The notes under the pieces are model-generated. The model did not search any database. It was given only the letters and a program-made list of their open reading frames with translations, and was not told where the DNA came from. The translations under genes and the position numbers were made by a program. From Pontiella desulfatans (GTDB taxonomy: Bacteria; Verrucomicrobiota; Kiritimatiellia; Kiritimatiellales; Pontiellaceae), in the NCBI RefSeq assembly GCF_900890425.1, contig NZ_CAAHFG010000002.1, positions 310,001-374,000 on the forward strand: 64,000 bases of DNA, in the 5' to 3' direction. Of the stretch, positions 49,974 to 62,946 are shown piece by piece. The first letter of the stretch is position 1, and every line of letters starts with the position of its first letter.

Positions 49974-50303
49974 ATGGCCTATGATGAAGGCTTGGCGGAG
50001 CGGATCCGGGAAATACTGGCGGATGTGCCGGACGTGACCGAAAAGAAAATGTTCGGCGGGCTGTGCCTGCTGGTCTCCGGAAACATGTGCTGCGGGATTA
50101 TCGATGATATTCTGATGGCACGGGTGGGGCCGGAACAATACGAGGAATGCCTGAAGCTTCCCCATGCCCGCGAAATGGACTTCACCGGGCGCCCGATGAA
50201 GGGCATGGTCAACGTCGATCCCGAAGGCATCGCCGAGGATGAAGATCTGTCGGCCTGGATCGACCGTTGCATGGTTTTTATGAAGACGCTTCCTCGGAAA
50301 TAG
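49974..50303 (+). CDS. TfoX N-terminal domain protein
   Basis: Protein of 109 residues consisting only of the TfoX_N domain (EKKMFGGLCLLVSGNMCCGIIDDILMARVG). In proteobacteria TfoX activates competence genes; single-domain forms like this are common and not characterised. GAGGGA precedes the ATG. A degenerate short repeat (CGCAGAG units) lies in the spacer just before it, about 49933-49957. Confidence 0.82.
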   Translation: MAYDEGLAERIREILADVPDVTEKKMFGGLCLLVSGNMCCGIIDDILMARVGPEQYEECLKLPHAREMDFTGRPMKGMVNVDPEGIAEDEDLSAWIDRCMVFMKTLPRK

Positions 50304-50385
50304 GAGAGGGGCAGGAATAGTTTCCTGTTTCCGGGTTAAATGTTAAAACATGCAACGTTCCTTGTGGAAACAGTAGGTCGGTTGC

Positions 50386-51702
50386 GTGTACGAAAGTTTA
50401 AAAGAACTCATTCTATCGCTGGTGGCGCCGTTGCTGGCGGCACAGATTTTCCTGATGGTGTTGGTCTATTTCACCGTCGTCCGGAAACGGATCTCCGCCT
50501 TTTACAAGGGCTATGTGTTGTTTCTGGCCTGTTTCATCCTGTTTCTGGTCGGTCGTCCGTTTCAGCATGGGGCGGTGGCTTTCAGCCAGCCGGTTCTGTA
50601 TTTCCGGATTTTCCTTTTGTATGCGCTGGCGATTCCTTCGTTGCTGATTGCGGCGGCCGCCCAGTCCGGGGTCGAAAAGAGACGAATCCTGAGCTGGGGG
50701 GCCTATGGTGCCGGCCTGCTGGTCACTTTTCTCTATATCCTCTATCGCGACACGTGGTTCGACCAGTTCGCTCCGACGCGGGAGATGCGCTCGTGGGCCA
50801 CCTATTCCGGGAAAATTCCTTTTTCCCACATCATCCAGGCGGTTGGCGTGGGCATTATGCTGGCGCTTCCGAGCCTTTATCTGATGGTGCGGGAGTTGAG
50901 GGGGGCGCGGAACGTGAAGCAGCTGGCCTTCCTTTCCGGAGCGTTCCTCTTCGGGGGCATCATGTTCTTTGCCTCGTTGACCCTCGACTACATGGGCTAT
51001 TTCTACGTCGGTTCCGTCTTTTGCGCCCTGTGCTGGAGCTGGGCGGTTTTCCAGGACGTGCGCGATATGAAGGGGCGGGTCTCGCTCCTGAAGGACGAAC
51101 TCCAAATGCGGGTGCAATCCGGTGGCCGGGACGTTGATGATGTGCTCGATGGCCTGGAGCAGCTCTCCCTCGGCAACCTGGATGTCTATAAGCTTCGGTT
51201 GCGCGAGGTGCTTAACCGGTTGACCGATGTAACGATCGAGGCGGGCGGGGATACGGAGGTTTTGATCCGCCGGAACAGCCAACGCGGCAGCGACATTGAC
51301 GCCGGTTCGGATGTGGCGGTTCTTCGGGAAATCGTGAAAACCGAGGCCGCCGAGCTTTCGGTGATGATTGCGGGGATGCCTGCGCAACGGAAAAACGAAT
51401 ATGTCGACGGAGCGAAGGCCTTCATGCGCGAGCATTTTGAGCGGGATTTTGCGGTGGACGAGATTGCGGAATCGCTGGGGATCAGCAAGGCCTACCTGAT
51501 GCGGGAATTCAAGAAGGGGACCGGCCAGACGGTGAACCAGTTCCTGACCGCGTTGCGGATTGAAAAGGCCAAGGAGCTGTTGGCCGACAGCAACGTCACG
51601 GATACCGCATTCAGCGTGGGCTATAATGATTCCGGCTATTTCGGAACGGTTTTCAAGAAACATACCGGCCAGACGCCGCTGCAGTTTAAAAATAATCTCT
51701 AA
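50386..51702 (+). CDS. Membrane-bound AraC-family regulator
   Basis: Protein of 438 residues. Residues about 8-235 hold seven or eight hydrophobic helices, then a linker with a coiled segment. Residues about 340-437 form the double-HTH AraC domain (FAVDEIAESLGISKAYLMREFKKGTGQTVNQFL, then TDTAFSVGYNDSGYFGTVFKKHTGQTPLQF). It starts with GTG at 50386. It likely senses a ligand in the periplasm or membrane and controls the following sugar genes at 51836-56312. Confidence 0.85.
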   Translation: MYESLKELILSLVAPLLAAQIFLMVLVYFTVVRKRISAFYKGYVLFLACFILFLVGRPFQHGAVAFSQPVLYFRIFLLYALAIPSLLIAAAAQSGVEKRRILSWGAYGAGLLVTFLYILYRDTWFDQFAPTREMRSWATYSGKIPFSHIIQAVGVGIMLALPSLYLMVRELRGARNVKQLAFLSGAFLFGGIMFFASLTLDYMGYFYVGSVFCALCWSWAVFQDVRDMKGRVSLLKDELQMRVQSGGRDVDDVLDGLEQLSLGNLDVYKLRLREVLNRLTDVTIEAGGDTEVLIRRNSQRGSDIDAGSDVAVLREIVKTEAAELSVMIAGMPAQRKNEYVDGAKAFMREHFERDFAVDEIAESLGISKAYLMREFKKGTGQTVNQFLTALRIEKAKELLADSNVTDTAFSVGYNDSGYFGTVFKKHTGQTPLQFKNNL

Positions 51703-51835
51703 AAACCGGAGCTGAACTAGCGGAAAAACAGGGGATTTCCCCGTGGTCACTATTTTCAATGCCCCCATGTCACTATTTTTAGGGCCGTTTTATCGCAATC
51801 CCGTTATCTGTATGTTTTTTCAAAAGGAACCGGAG

Positions 51836-52777
51836 ATGGATATGATGATGCAACGAATCAAATGGATTTGCTTGGCGGCCTCTTTTGCCTTTGGGGTGAA
51901 CGGGGCGGAAAAGAAAGATGGCACGCTCTGCCTTGCCAGCAACGGAAACGAGGTTTTGGGCTATCGCTTCGAGCCGATGGAAAATCCGGCGGGCGGCGAA
52001 AAATTCAAGGGCTCGAACTTTATCCATCCGCTGAAAACGCCCTCCGGTTTTTGCGTGACGGATTTGCAACCGGCCGACCACCTGCACCACTTCGGCCTCT
52101 GGTGGCCGTGGAAAATGATCAAGGTGGACGGCCGCGACATCAATACGTGGGAGCTTCAAAATGGCGATGGGCTGATACAGGCCCGCAAGGCGGATTCGAC
52201 CTCGACCGGATTCATTGCCGAAAGCGACTATGTTGACCGCAAAGCGCCGGACGGTCCGCAGGTCGTATTGAAAGAAACAACGGAGGTGGATGTTGTCGAG
52301 TTCAAGACGGACGCCGCCATCGGCTATTATCTGGATTTCAAAATCATCCACCGTTGCGCCGCGGATAAGCCGGTCGAAATTGTGAAATACCGCTACAGCG
52401 GCTTCTCGATCCGCGCCACACCGGAGTGGAACAAGGATAACAGCACCATTCTGACCAGCGAAGGGAAAGACCGCTATGGCGCCAACTTTACCCGGGCAAC
52501 CTGGGTTAAGGCCGAGGGTGCGGTTCCAACGGGTGGAAAAGCGGGCTTCCTGATGATGGGGCACCCGACGAATCATGCCCATCCGGAGCTGTTGCGTACG
52601 TGGGATAACCAGCACAACGGGGCGGTGTTCGCCAACTTTAACCCGGTGCAGCAGGCTTCGTGGAATCTTGAGCCGGGCAAAGACTACGCGCGTGGCTATC
52701 GTTTTTTTGTATATGATGGTGAACTCAACAAAGAACAGGCGGATCGCCTTTGGAAGGAATACAGCAATGAAAAATAG
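51836..52777 (+). CDS. Exported DUF6807 (PmoA-like) protein
   Basis: Protein of 313 residues with a Sec signal peptide (ending VNGA). The body has the DUF6807 pattern: FIHPLKTPSGFCVTDLQPADHLHHFGLWWPW near the N-terminus and KAGFLMMGHPTNHAHPELLRTWD later. Conserved His residues suggest a metal or sugar site, but no reaction is established. The ATG at 51836 is chosen by AAAAGGA spacing and the signal peptide. The next gene overlaps its end by 11 bases. Confidence 0.8.
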   Translation: MDMMMQRIKWICLAASFAFGVNGAEKKDGTLCLASNGNEVLGYRFEPMENPAGGEKFKGSNFIHPLKTPSGFCVTDLQPADHLHHFGLWWPWKMIKVDGRDINTWELQNGDGLIQARKADSTSTGFIAESDYVDRKAPDGPQVVLKETTEVDVVEFKTDAAIGYYLDFKIIHRCAADKPVEIVKYRYSGFSIRATPEWNKDNSTILTSEGKDRYGANFTRATWVKAEGAVPTGGKAGFLMMGHPTNHAHPELLRTWDNQHNGAVFANFNPVQQASWNLEPGKDYARGYRFFVYDGELNKEQADRLWKEYSNEK

Positions 52778-54068
52778 TACCTCATTTTCCCGGAAGCATT
52801 TTTTGGTCGCTTCGGCCGGCGTTGCAGCTGCACCCCTCATCCTTCCGTCGGGCGTCTATGGCGCGGAGCAGGAGCTGGAAATCGGCCTGATTGGATGCGG
52901 CCGCATGGGACGCGGCAACATCATGAGTGTTTTCGGGCAGGGCAAAAAATACAACGCGGTGATTACCGCGGTTTGCGATGTCGACCTGAAGCGTGCTCGC
53001 GCCATGGCTGAGGAACTGGAGAAAAAATATGCCGAGCAGGGCAGGACGGTTCATTTACAGGTCTGGCAGGATTTCCGCGAGTTTGTCGCCAAGTCCGGCG
53101 TCAACGCGGTGGTGATTGCCACGCCCGACCATAACCATGCAATCAACGCCATTGCCTGTGCGGAGGCCGGGATGGATATCTATCTGCAGAAGCCGCTGAC
53201 GTATTCCGTGGTTGAGGGCCAAAAGCTGATCGAGGTGGTGCGCCGAAAGAAGGTGATCCTGCAGGTGGGTGCGCAGCAGCGTTCCAGCATCTATTTCCGG
53301 AAACCAGCCGAACTGGTGCGCAACGGTGCGCTCGGCAAGCTGCACACCATCGAGGTGGAAGTGCCGACCGACAATGGAACCGGCGATCCGTCGCAATCGC
53401 CGGTGCCTGGCAACCTGGACTACGACCTGTGGATCGGCCCCACGCCGCTTCAGCCCTACGCCGAGCGCCGTGTCCACCCCCAGCACGACCTTTCGCGGCC
53501 GGGCTGGCTGCAGATCGAGGCCTATTGCCGCGGCATGATCACGGGCTGGGGTTCGCACATGTATGATATCGCGCAATGGGCATTGGACATGGATGGCAGC
53601 GGCCCCGTCGAAGTCAGCGCCAAGGGCGATTTCCCCCAGCGCGGCTTGTTCGACGTGCACGTGGGCTATTCCGGCGAGGCCACCTATGCCAACGGCGTGA
53701 AGGTGGTTTCCAGAAACGGGAAGCCCGGCGTCAAGTTTATTGGCGAGGACGGATGGATCCGCTGCTGGCGCGGCGGGTTCGAGGCGCATGATCGCGAAAT
53801 TTTCCGTCAGGAAATTCCAGAGTCCGGAAAACTCTATGAAAGCAAGCACCACGAGGCCGATTGGCTGCAGGCCATACAATCCCGTAAGGATCCGGTCAGC
53901 ACGGTCGAGATCGGGCACCGCTCCAATACGGTCTGTGTGCTGCACCACATTTCCATGAAGCTGGATGGGCGCAAGCTGAAATGGGATCCGGTCAAGGAGC
54001 AGATCACCGGCGATCCGGAAGCCAATGCCCTGCTCGACTTCGAGCACCGCAAGCCGTGGACGGTATAG
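52767..54068 (+). CDS. Gfo/Idh/MocA-family oxidoreductase, exported
   Basis: Protein of 433 residues with a Tat-like signal (SFSRKHFLVASAGVA, Arg-Lys variant). The Rossmann fold begins EIGLIGCGRMGRGN, then VCDVD and YLQKPLTYS where many family members have EKP, so the family Glu is replaced by Gln. The C-terminal part (GMITGWGSHMYDIAQWALDMD) is typical. The ATG at 52767 has AAGGA at good distance; in-frame codons upstream lie inside the preceding gene. Coupled with DUF6807 gene. Confidence 0.88.
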   Translation: MKNSTSFSRKHFLVASAGVAAAPLILPSGVYGAEQELEIGLIGCGRMGRGNIMSVFGQGKKYNAVITAVCDVDLKRARAMAEELEKKYAEQGRTVHLQVWQDFREFVAKSGVNAVVIATPDHNHAINAIACAEAGMDIYLQKPLTYSVVEGQKLIEVVRRKKVILQVGAQQRSSIYFRKPAELVRNGALGKLHTIEVEVPTDNGTGDPSQSPVPGNLDYDLWIGPTPLQPYAERRVHPQHDLSRPGWLQIEAYCRGMITGWGSHMYDIAQWALDMDGSGPVEVSAKGDFPQRGLFDVHVGYSGEATYANGVKVVSRNGKPGVKFIGEDGWIRCWRGGFEAHDREIFRQEIPESGKLYESKHHEADWLQAIQSRKDPVSTVEIGHRSNTVCVLHHISMKLDGRKLKWDPVKEQITGDPEANALLDFEHRKPWTV

Positions 54069-54071
54069 TTA

Positions 54072-54149
54072 AGCAAAATAATTTGATGCAAAATGAGGAA
54101 CTGTCCTGATTGTGGTCGAAGCCAACATTTTGCATTAAATGATTTTGCT
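54072..54149. repeat. Inverted repeat with 24-bp AT-rich arms
   Basis: Arms 54072-54095 and 54126-54149 match at 22 of 24 positions around GATGCAAAATG/CATTTTGCAT, with a 30-base loop. It lies between the oxidoreductase and enolase-family genes. It may end or stabilise the first message. Confidence 0.75.
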
Positions 54150-54168
54150 ATAATCTACGGAGGACATG

Positions 54169-55398
54169 ATGGGTACGACTCGAAGAGAGATGGTAGGGGT
54201 TACGGCGGTGGCGGTGGCGTCGATGGCTTTTGCAAGGGAGCATCCGATGGTGAAGATTGAGCGAATTGAACTTTTTCCGATGCGCTACCCCATGAAGGGC
54301 TATTTCAAGTTTTTCACGGGGCCGCACGGCGGCGACGGGCGCGCGGCTATCATTATTAAGATGACGGCAGGCGATGGGACGGTCGGGTGGGGGCAGAGCG
54401 TGCCGATTGCCAAGTGGAGCTATGAAACGCTCGAAACCGCAACCATAGCCCTGCGCGACTATTTTGCACCTGCGCTGATCGGGCACGACCCGGTGGATAT
54501 TTCCGGTGCCCACAAAATCATGGACAAGGCGATTGCCCCCGGGTTTTCCACCGGCATGCCGATCACCCGTGCGGGCATCGACATTGCCCTGCACGATTTG
54601 GTTGGAAGGTTGAAAGGCCTGTCGCTCTCGGAAATGTGGGGGAGACCCTCTTCCGAACGTATTGAACTGAGCTGGACGGTTAACGTGAAATCGCTCGACG
54701 ATATAGAAACGGTGATGGGCGAGGGGAGTAAACAGGGCTACCGCAACTTTAATATAAAGGTCGGCCCTGATCCCGTGTTTGATGTGGAGCTGGCCAGGCG
54801 GGTGCGTAAAAACGCGCCGGACTGCTTCCTTTGGGCGGACGCCAATGGCGGCTATACGCCGGAAAAGGCGCTGGAGGCCGCACCGAAGCTGGCGGACGTT
54901 GGTGTCGATATCCTTGAAGCGCCGTTGCGCCCGAACCGGATCAGCGGTTATCAGGCGCTTAAGAAGCAGGGCGCCTTACCCATCCTGATGGACGAGGGTG
55001 TGGTTGTGCCGGAGGATCTCGAAGAGTTCATCAAACTCGGCATGCTCGATGGCATTGCGGCCAAGCCCTCGCGGTGCGGCGGGCTTACCTCCAATAAACG
55101 ACAGATCGAGTTGTGTTTGGAAAATGGTTTGATGTGGGTCGGCAGCGGCCTGACCGATCCAGATATTTCGTTGGCGGCCACGTTGGGGCTTTATGGCGCG
55201 TTTGGCCTGCAAAAACCGGCTGCGCTCAATGGAGACCAGTTCCTGAGTGCCGATGTGCTGAAGAAGCGCATCAGAATTGAAGACGGTTTTACCTATGTGC
55301 CAAAGGGCGCCGGCCTCGGCGTCGAGGTCGACGAGGCCAAGGTGGTCGAATTGATGAAGCGCAGTGGTGGTGATAAAATGCTGAGAGGAATGAAATGA
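54169..55398 (+). CDS. Mandelate racemase/enolase-superfamily enzyme with export signal
   Basis: Protein of 409 residues. It starts with a twin-arginine-like leader (TTRREMVGVTAVAVASMAFA), then the capping domain. The barrel carries the KxG-type base region (FNIKVG), metal ligands in WADANGGY, the Glu in LEAPL and the Asp in DEGVV. This fits sugar-acid dehydratases or dipeptide epimerases of the superfamily. The leader predicts a periplasmic place, unusual for the family; a cytoplasmic start at the internal ATG (HPMVKIERI, 54247) is possible. Two ATGs at 54166/54169: GGAGG spacing favours the second. Confidence 0.83.
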   Translation: MGTTRREMVGVTAVAVASMAFAREHPMVKIERIELFPMRYPMKGYFKFFTGPHGGDGRAAIIIKMTAGDGTVGWGQSVPIAKWSYETLETATIALRDYFAPALIGHDPVDISGAHKIMDKAIAPGFSTGMPITRAGIDIALHDLVGRLKGLSLSEMWGRPSSERIELSWTVNVKSLDDIETVMGEGSKQGYRNFNIKVGPDPVFDVELARRVRKNAPDCFLWADANGGYTPEKALEAAPKLADVGVDILEAPLRPNRISGYQALKKQGALPILMDEGVVVPEDLEEFIKLGMLDGIAAKPSRCGGLTSNKRQIELCLENGLMWVGSGLTDPDISLAATLGLYGAFGLQKPAALNGDQFLSADVLKKRIRIEDGFTYVPKGAGLGVEVDEAKVVELMKRSGGDKMLRGMK

Positions 55399-56312
55399 AG
55401 AACTTGATATCGATTGCCGTGTTGGGGTTGGCCGTTGGTGCGACGGCAACAGAATACCTCGTGGCGCCCGAGGCCGGGGACATCAAACCGCCAACCGAGG
55501 AGTGGGTCGGCAGGATTGAATCGTTGGCGCCGGCCAAGGCGATGGCGGTTCCGGCCAAGCCGCGCAAGGTGCTGGTCTTCTCGTTGGCGACGGGCTTTAA
55601 GCACACCGTGGCACCGCATGTGAAGGAAGTGACGAAGGTGCTCGGCGAAAAGAGCGGCGCGTTCGAAGTGGAATTCAATGACGACATTAGCGTTTTTGAA
55701 AAGGAGAGCCTGAAGCAATACGATGCCGTTCTCCTGAACAATGTTTGCCCCGACCGGTCGAAGCGCGACCTGTTTTGGGATGTCCTTAAGGATGAAAAGA
55801 AGGCCGCGGAGCTGGAAGCCAATGTGTTGGAATATGTCGATGGCGGGGGAGGGCTCGTGGTGGTGCATGGCGCCATTGCATTCCAGATCAATTCCCCGGC
55901 CGTTAGCGACATGATGGGCGGCAGCTTCGACTGGCATCCGAAGTTCCAGTCCGTGACGCTGGAGTTGGTCGACCCGAAGCATCCGCTCGTGGCCGCGTTC
56001 GATGGCAAGGGTTTCATCCATCAGGACGAGCCCTACCTCTTTAAGAACGCCTATAAGGATAAGAATTTTCGGCCGCTGCTGGAGATGGAGGTCTCCAGGC
56101 TGGATCCAGCGACATTGAAAAAACCTCTTCCGGAGGACGATTACTATGTCGCTTGGATCAAGTCGCACGGCAAAGGGCGCGTCTTTTTCTGTAGTCCGTC
56201 GCACCATCCCGCCAGCTACGAAACCAAAGCCATGCTCCGCTTCCTGCTCGACGGCATCCAGTATGCAATGGGTGATTTGAAGTGCGACGATTCCCCGACA
56301 GGCGTCCGGTAG
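55395..56312 (+). CDS. ThuA-like domain protein, exported
   Basis: Protein of 305 residues with a Sec signal peptide (1-18). The ThuA fold (class I glutamine-amidotransferase-like) is seen in KVLVFSLATGFKHTVAPHV, YDAVLLNNVC, GGLVVVHGAIAF and GRVFFCSPSHHPASYE. ThuA-like enzymes act on keto-sugars; in other species they sit with exported Gfo/Idh oxidoreductases. It overlaps the enolase-family gene by four bases. Last protein gene before the rRNA operon. Confidence 0.85.
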   Translation: MKNLISIAVLGLAVGATATEYLVAPEAGDIKPPTEEWVGRIESLAPAKAMAVPAKPRKVLVFSLATGFKHTVAPHVKEVTKVLGEKSGAFEVEFNDDISVFEKESLKQYDAVLLNNVCPDRSKRDLFWDVLKDEKKAAELEANVLEYVDGGGGLVVVHGAIAFQINSPAVSDMMGGSFDWHPKFQSVTLELVDPKHPLVAAFDGKGFIHQDEPYLFKNAYKDKNFRPLLEMEVSRLDPATLKKPLPEDDYYVAWIKSHGKGRVFFCSPSHHPASYETKAMLRFLLDGIQYAMGDLKCDDSPTGVR

Positions 56313-56485
56313 CGACAAAAAATAATGGGGGAGAAGTCGCTTTTGGGCGCTTCCTGGGCGGGAATCCACCGTGCAAAGGCGGCTCTTCCACATGTTTCTG
56401 GCCCTTGGCCTCTTGATAGTTGCTTTCGCAAAACGCGCTTTATTAGCGGTTTGCGGGAGGGCGGAAAAATAAGTCGAAAAAACGG

Positions 56486-57027
56486 TTGCGGGAAAACCGA
56501 TTCTGACTACTATCCGTCCCCCTGTTCACAACACGTCAGCCGCTAATGAGGCCATACGGTGAATGGAAACTGTTCTTTTTCAATAGCTGAATGTTTCGGG
56601 ATTCTCCGGGTTGTTAAACCGGTTCCCCATTGCGCAAAACGAGCTGCTAGCCGTTCATGCAAAGTGGTGGAATTCCTCTTAAGAGAGGCGCAGTGTTTAT
56701 CCCTTTTCAGGGGGTTGAAAATAATTTGATTTTCGGGTTGATCGAAAAGTTTCGATCGCTACTATAGCCCGCCTTGTTCAAAACAAACCGGTCGTTGAAA
56801 CACACGGCGCAGGTCGAACAGGGAGCCGCCTCCGGGCGCTAATTTGATCTTTGATACATGAAATAAAAAGTTGAACTTTCGGGTTGCGCGATTCATCTGA
56901 ATCCCTACTATGACCCGCCTGCTCAAAACAAACCAAAGCACTCCGGTGCGAAGGTGGTGTTGAGCGGATGTTCTTGAAAAACTTTTTTTACAAAAGCGGT
57001 TGACTCGTCCGGCTAGTCTGGTAGGTT
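56486..57027 (+). promoter_or_regulatory. Four tandem rRNA promoters
   Basis: Four -35/-10 pairs all with a 16-base spacer: TTGCGG/TACTAT (56486/56508), TTGATC/TACTAT (56738/56760), TTGCGC/TACTAT (56884/56906), TTGACT/TAGGTT (57000/57022). Each -10 is followed by a GC-rich discriminator (CCGTCC, GCCCGCC, ACCCGCC, GTCCGCC), as expected for stringent control. P2 and P3 also share the downstream sequence TCAAAACAAACC. Confidence 0.85.
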
Positions 57028-57083
57028 GTCCGCCGCTTCAACGGGAAAGACGCTCTCGCAGCGCCGATAAGTTGAAGCCTTTT

Positions 57084-57285
57084 TGTTCTTTGAAATCAGA
57101 ATAACTCATAAGATATGACAGAAATGAAGCATCGCTTCGAATCAGAAGTGGTGCGGTTTGTTATAGCCAATGCTTTGAAACTTATCGATCGCCTGACCCT
57201 GCCTGGCAGGGGACGGAAGATTGAGTTTTAAATTGCGAATTATATATAAGTACAGGGTCTGAACCTGATCGATTTTGAAAGAAAT
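57084..57285 (+). other. 16S leader with boxA and processing stem
   Basis: TGTTCTTTGAAA at 57084-57095 is a boxA antitermination element. Bases about 57103-57160 pair with 58951-59000 behind the 16S gene (CAAACCGCACCA is conserved in the downstream arm), giving the RNase III stem. A CCCTGCC/GGCAGGG hairpin follows at about 57196. Confidence 0.8.
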
Positions 57286-58862
<1,577 letters not shown>

Positions 58863-59025
58863 AAGGAGAAGGCCGATTGCGAAATCGGACCTAGGGTATT
58901 GCCCTTCGGGGTATGGCACCATGAAAATGCTGCCGCAAGGTTTTGGCTGGCAAACCGCACCATTTCTGAGGCGAAACGCCTATCAACTCTTATGGGTTAT
59001 TCGAGTAAGATTTAGAGCCACTCTT

Positions 59026-59101
59026 GGGGGTATAGCTCAGCTGGGAGAGCGCCTGATTTGCATTCAGGAGGTCATCGGTTCGATCCCGTTTACCTCCACC
59101 A
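59026..59101 (+). tRNA. tRNA-Ala (TGC)
   Basis: 76 bases including encoded CCA, with the anticodon TGC in the loop TTTGCAT. Acceptor, D and anticodon stems pair well. The T stem (ATCGG/CCGTT) has a U-U mismatch at position 50-64 where most bacterial tRNA-Ala have U-A. It is in the 16S-23S spacer. Confidence 0.97.
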
Positions 59102-59111
59102 TTTTGAATGA

Positions 59112-59188
59112 GGGCGTGTAGCTCAGTTGGTTAGAGCGCATCCCTGATAAGGATGAGGTCACAGGTTCGACTCCTGTCACGCCCACCA
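59112..59188 (+). tRNA. tRNA-Ile (GAT)
   Basis: 77 bases including CCA, anticodon GAT in loop CTGATAA, all stems paired. It lies 10 bases after tRNA-Ala, the usual Ala-Ile spacer pair. Confidence 0.98.
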
Positions 59189-59242
59189 TTTAAAAGGTTC
59201 CGCACTAAATCTTACGCCGACATTTTTCCGCATTGAGCGGAG

Positions 59243-59356
59243 TGTTCTTTGACAATTGCATAGTATTGAATAACTGCAACAAGCGCATGTATACTTTATA
59301 TATGTTACTTAATTGGAGTCCCTTCGGGGATTCCTACCAACAGTGACTTGATTTTT
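59243..59356 (+). other. 23S leader with boxA and processing stem
   Basis: TGTTCTTTGACA (59243-59254) is a second boxA. GCATAGTATTGAA (about 59258) pairs with TTCAATACTATGC (about 62340) behind the 23S gene, forming the RNase III stem. Confidence 0.75.
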
Positions 59357-62304
<2,948 letters not shown>

Positions 62305-62375
62305 AATTTTTATTAAGGTGTACATGCCGTTGTTGTTATTTCAATACTATGCAGTTGTGATTTTTCTGGATTTTT

Positions 62376-62487
62376 CCGGTTGCCATAGCGAGAAGGAAAC
62401 ACCTGTTCCCATTCCGAACACAGAAGTGAAGGGTCTCAGCGGCGATGGTACTGAGGGGTAGACCTCGGGAGAGTAGCACGCAGCCGG
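62376..62487 (+). rRNA. rrf: 5S ribosomal RNA
   Basis: About 112 bases. The ends pair (CCGGTTGC / GCAGCCGG); the CCGAACACAGAAGTGAAG and CGATGGTACTG blocks are typical. It is followed by TTTTTATTTTT, which could end transcription together with the closing stem. Confidence 0.93.
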
Positions 62488-62660
62488 TTTTTATTTTTCT
62501 TCCACCATGGAAGAGCCATGCCACTCCAGTTCGCTGGAGCACGGGATCAGGCGGCCTGCGGGCTGCGGTTCACCATCCTCACAATACTATGCGAGTCCGT
62601 TAGTAGCGGGCCATATGAATGAGGCTTGTTCTTTTATAAAACTTTTTTTACAAAAATCGG
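62488..62660. other. Spacer between the two rRNA operons
   Basis: It holds a hairpin CTCCAG-TTCG-CTGGAG (62525-62540) and a fragment AATACTATGCGAG resembling the 23S processing arm. From about 62640 the sequence becomes a direct repeat of 56979 onward (offset 5,661). Confidence 0.6.
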
Positions 62661-62946
62661 TTGACTCGTCCGGCTAGTCTGGTAGGTTGTCCGCCGCTTC
62701 AACGGGAAAGACGCTCTCGCAGCGCCGATAAGTTGAAGCCTTTTTGTTCTTTGAAATCAGAATAACTCATAAGATATGACAGAAATGAAGCATCGCTTCG
62801 AATCAGAAGTGGTGCGGTTTGTTATAGCCAATGCTTTGAAACTTATCGATCGCCTGACCCTGCCTGGCAGGGGACGGAAGATTGAGTTTTAAATTGCGAA
62901 TTATATATAAGTACAGGGTCTGAACCTGATCGATTTTGAAAGAAAT
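62661..62946 (+). promoter_or_regulatory. Promoter and leader of the second rRNA operon
   Basis: TTGACT (62661) and TAGGTT (62683) repeat P4 of the first operon, as do boxA (62745-62756) and the processing stem. Upstream promoters P1-P3 are absent here. Confidence 0.85.
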
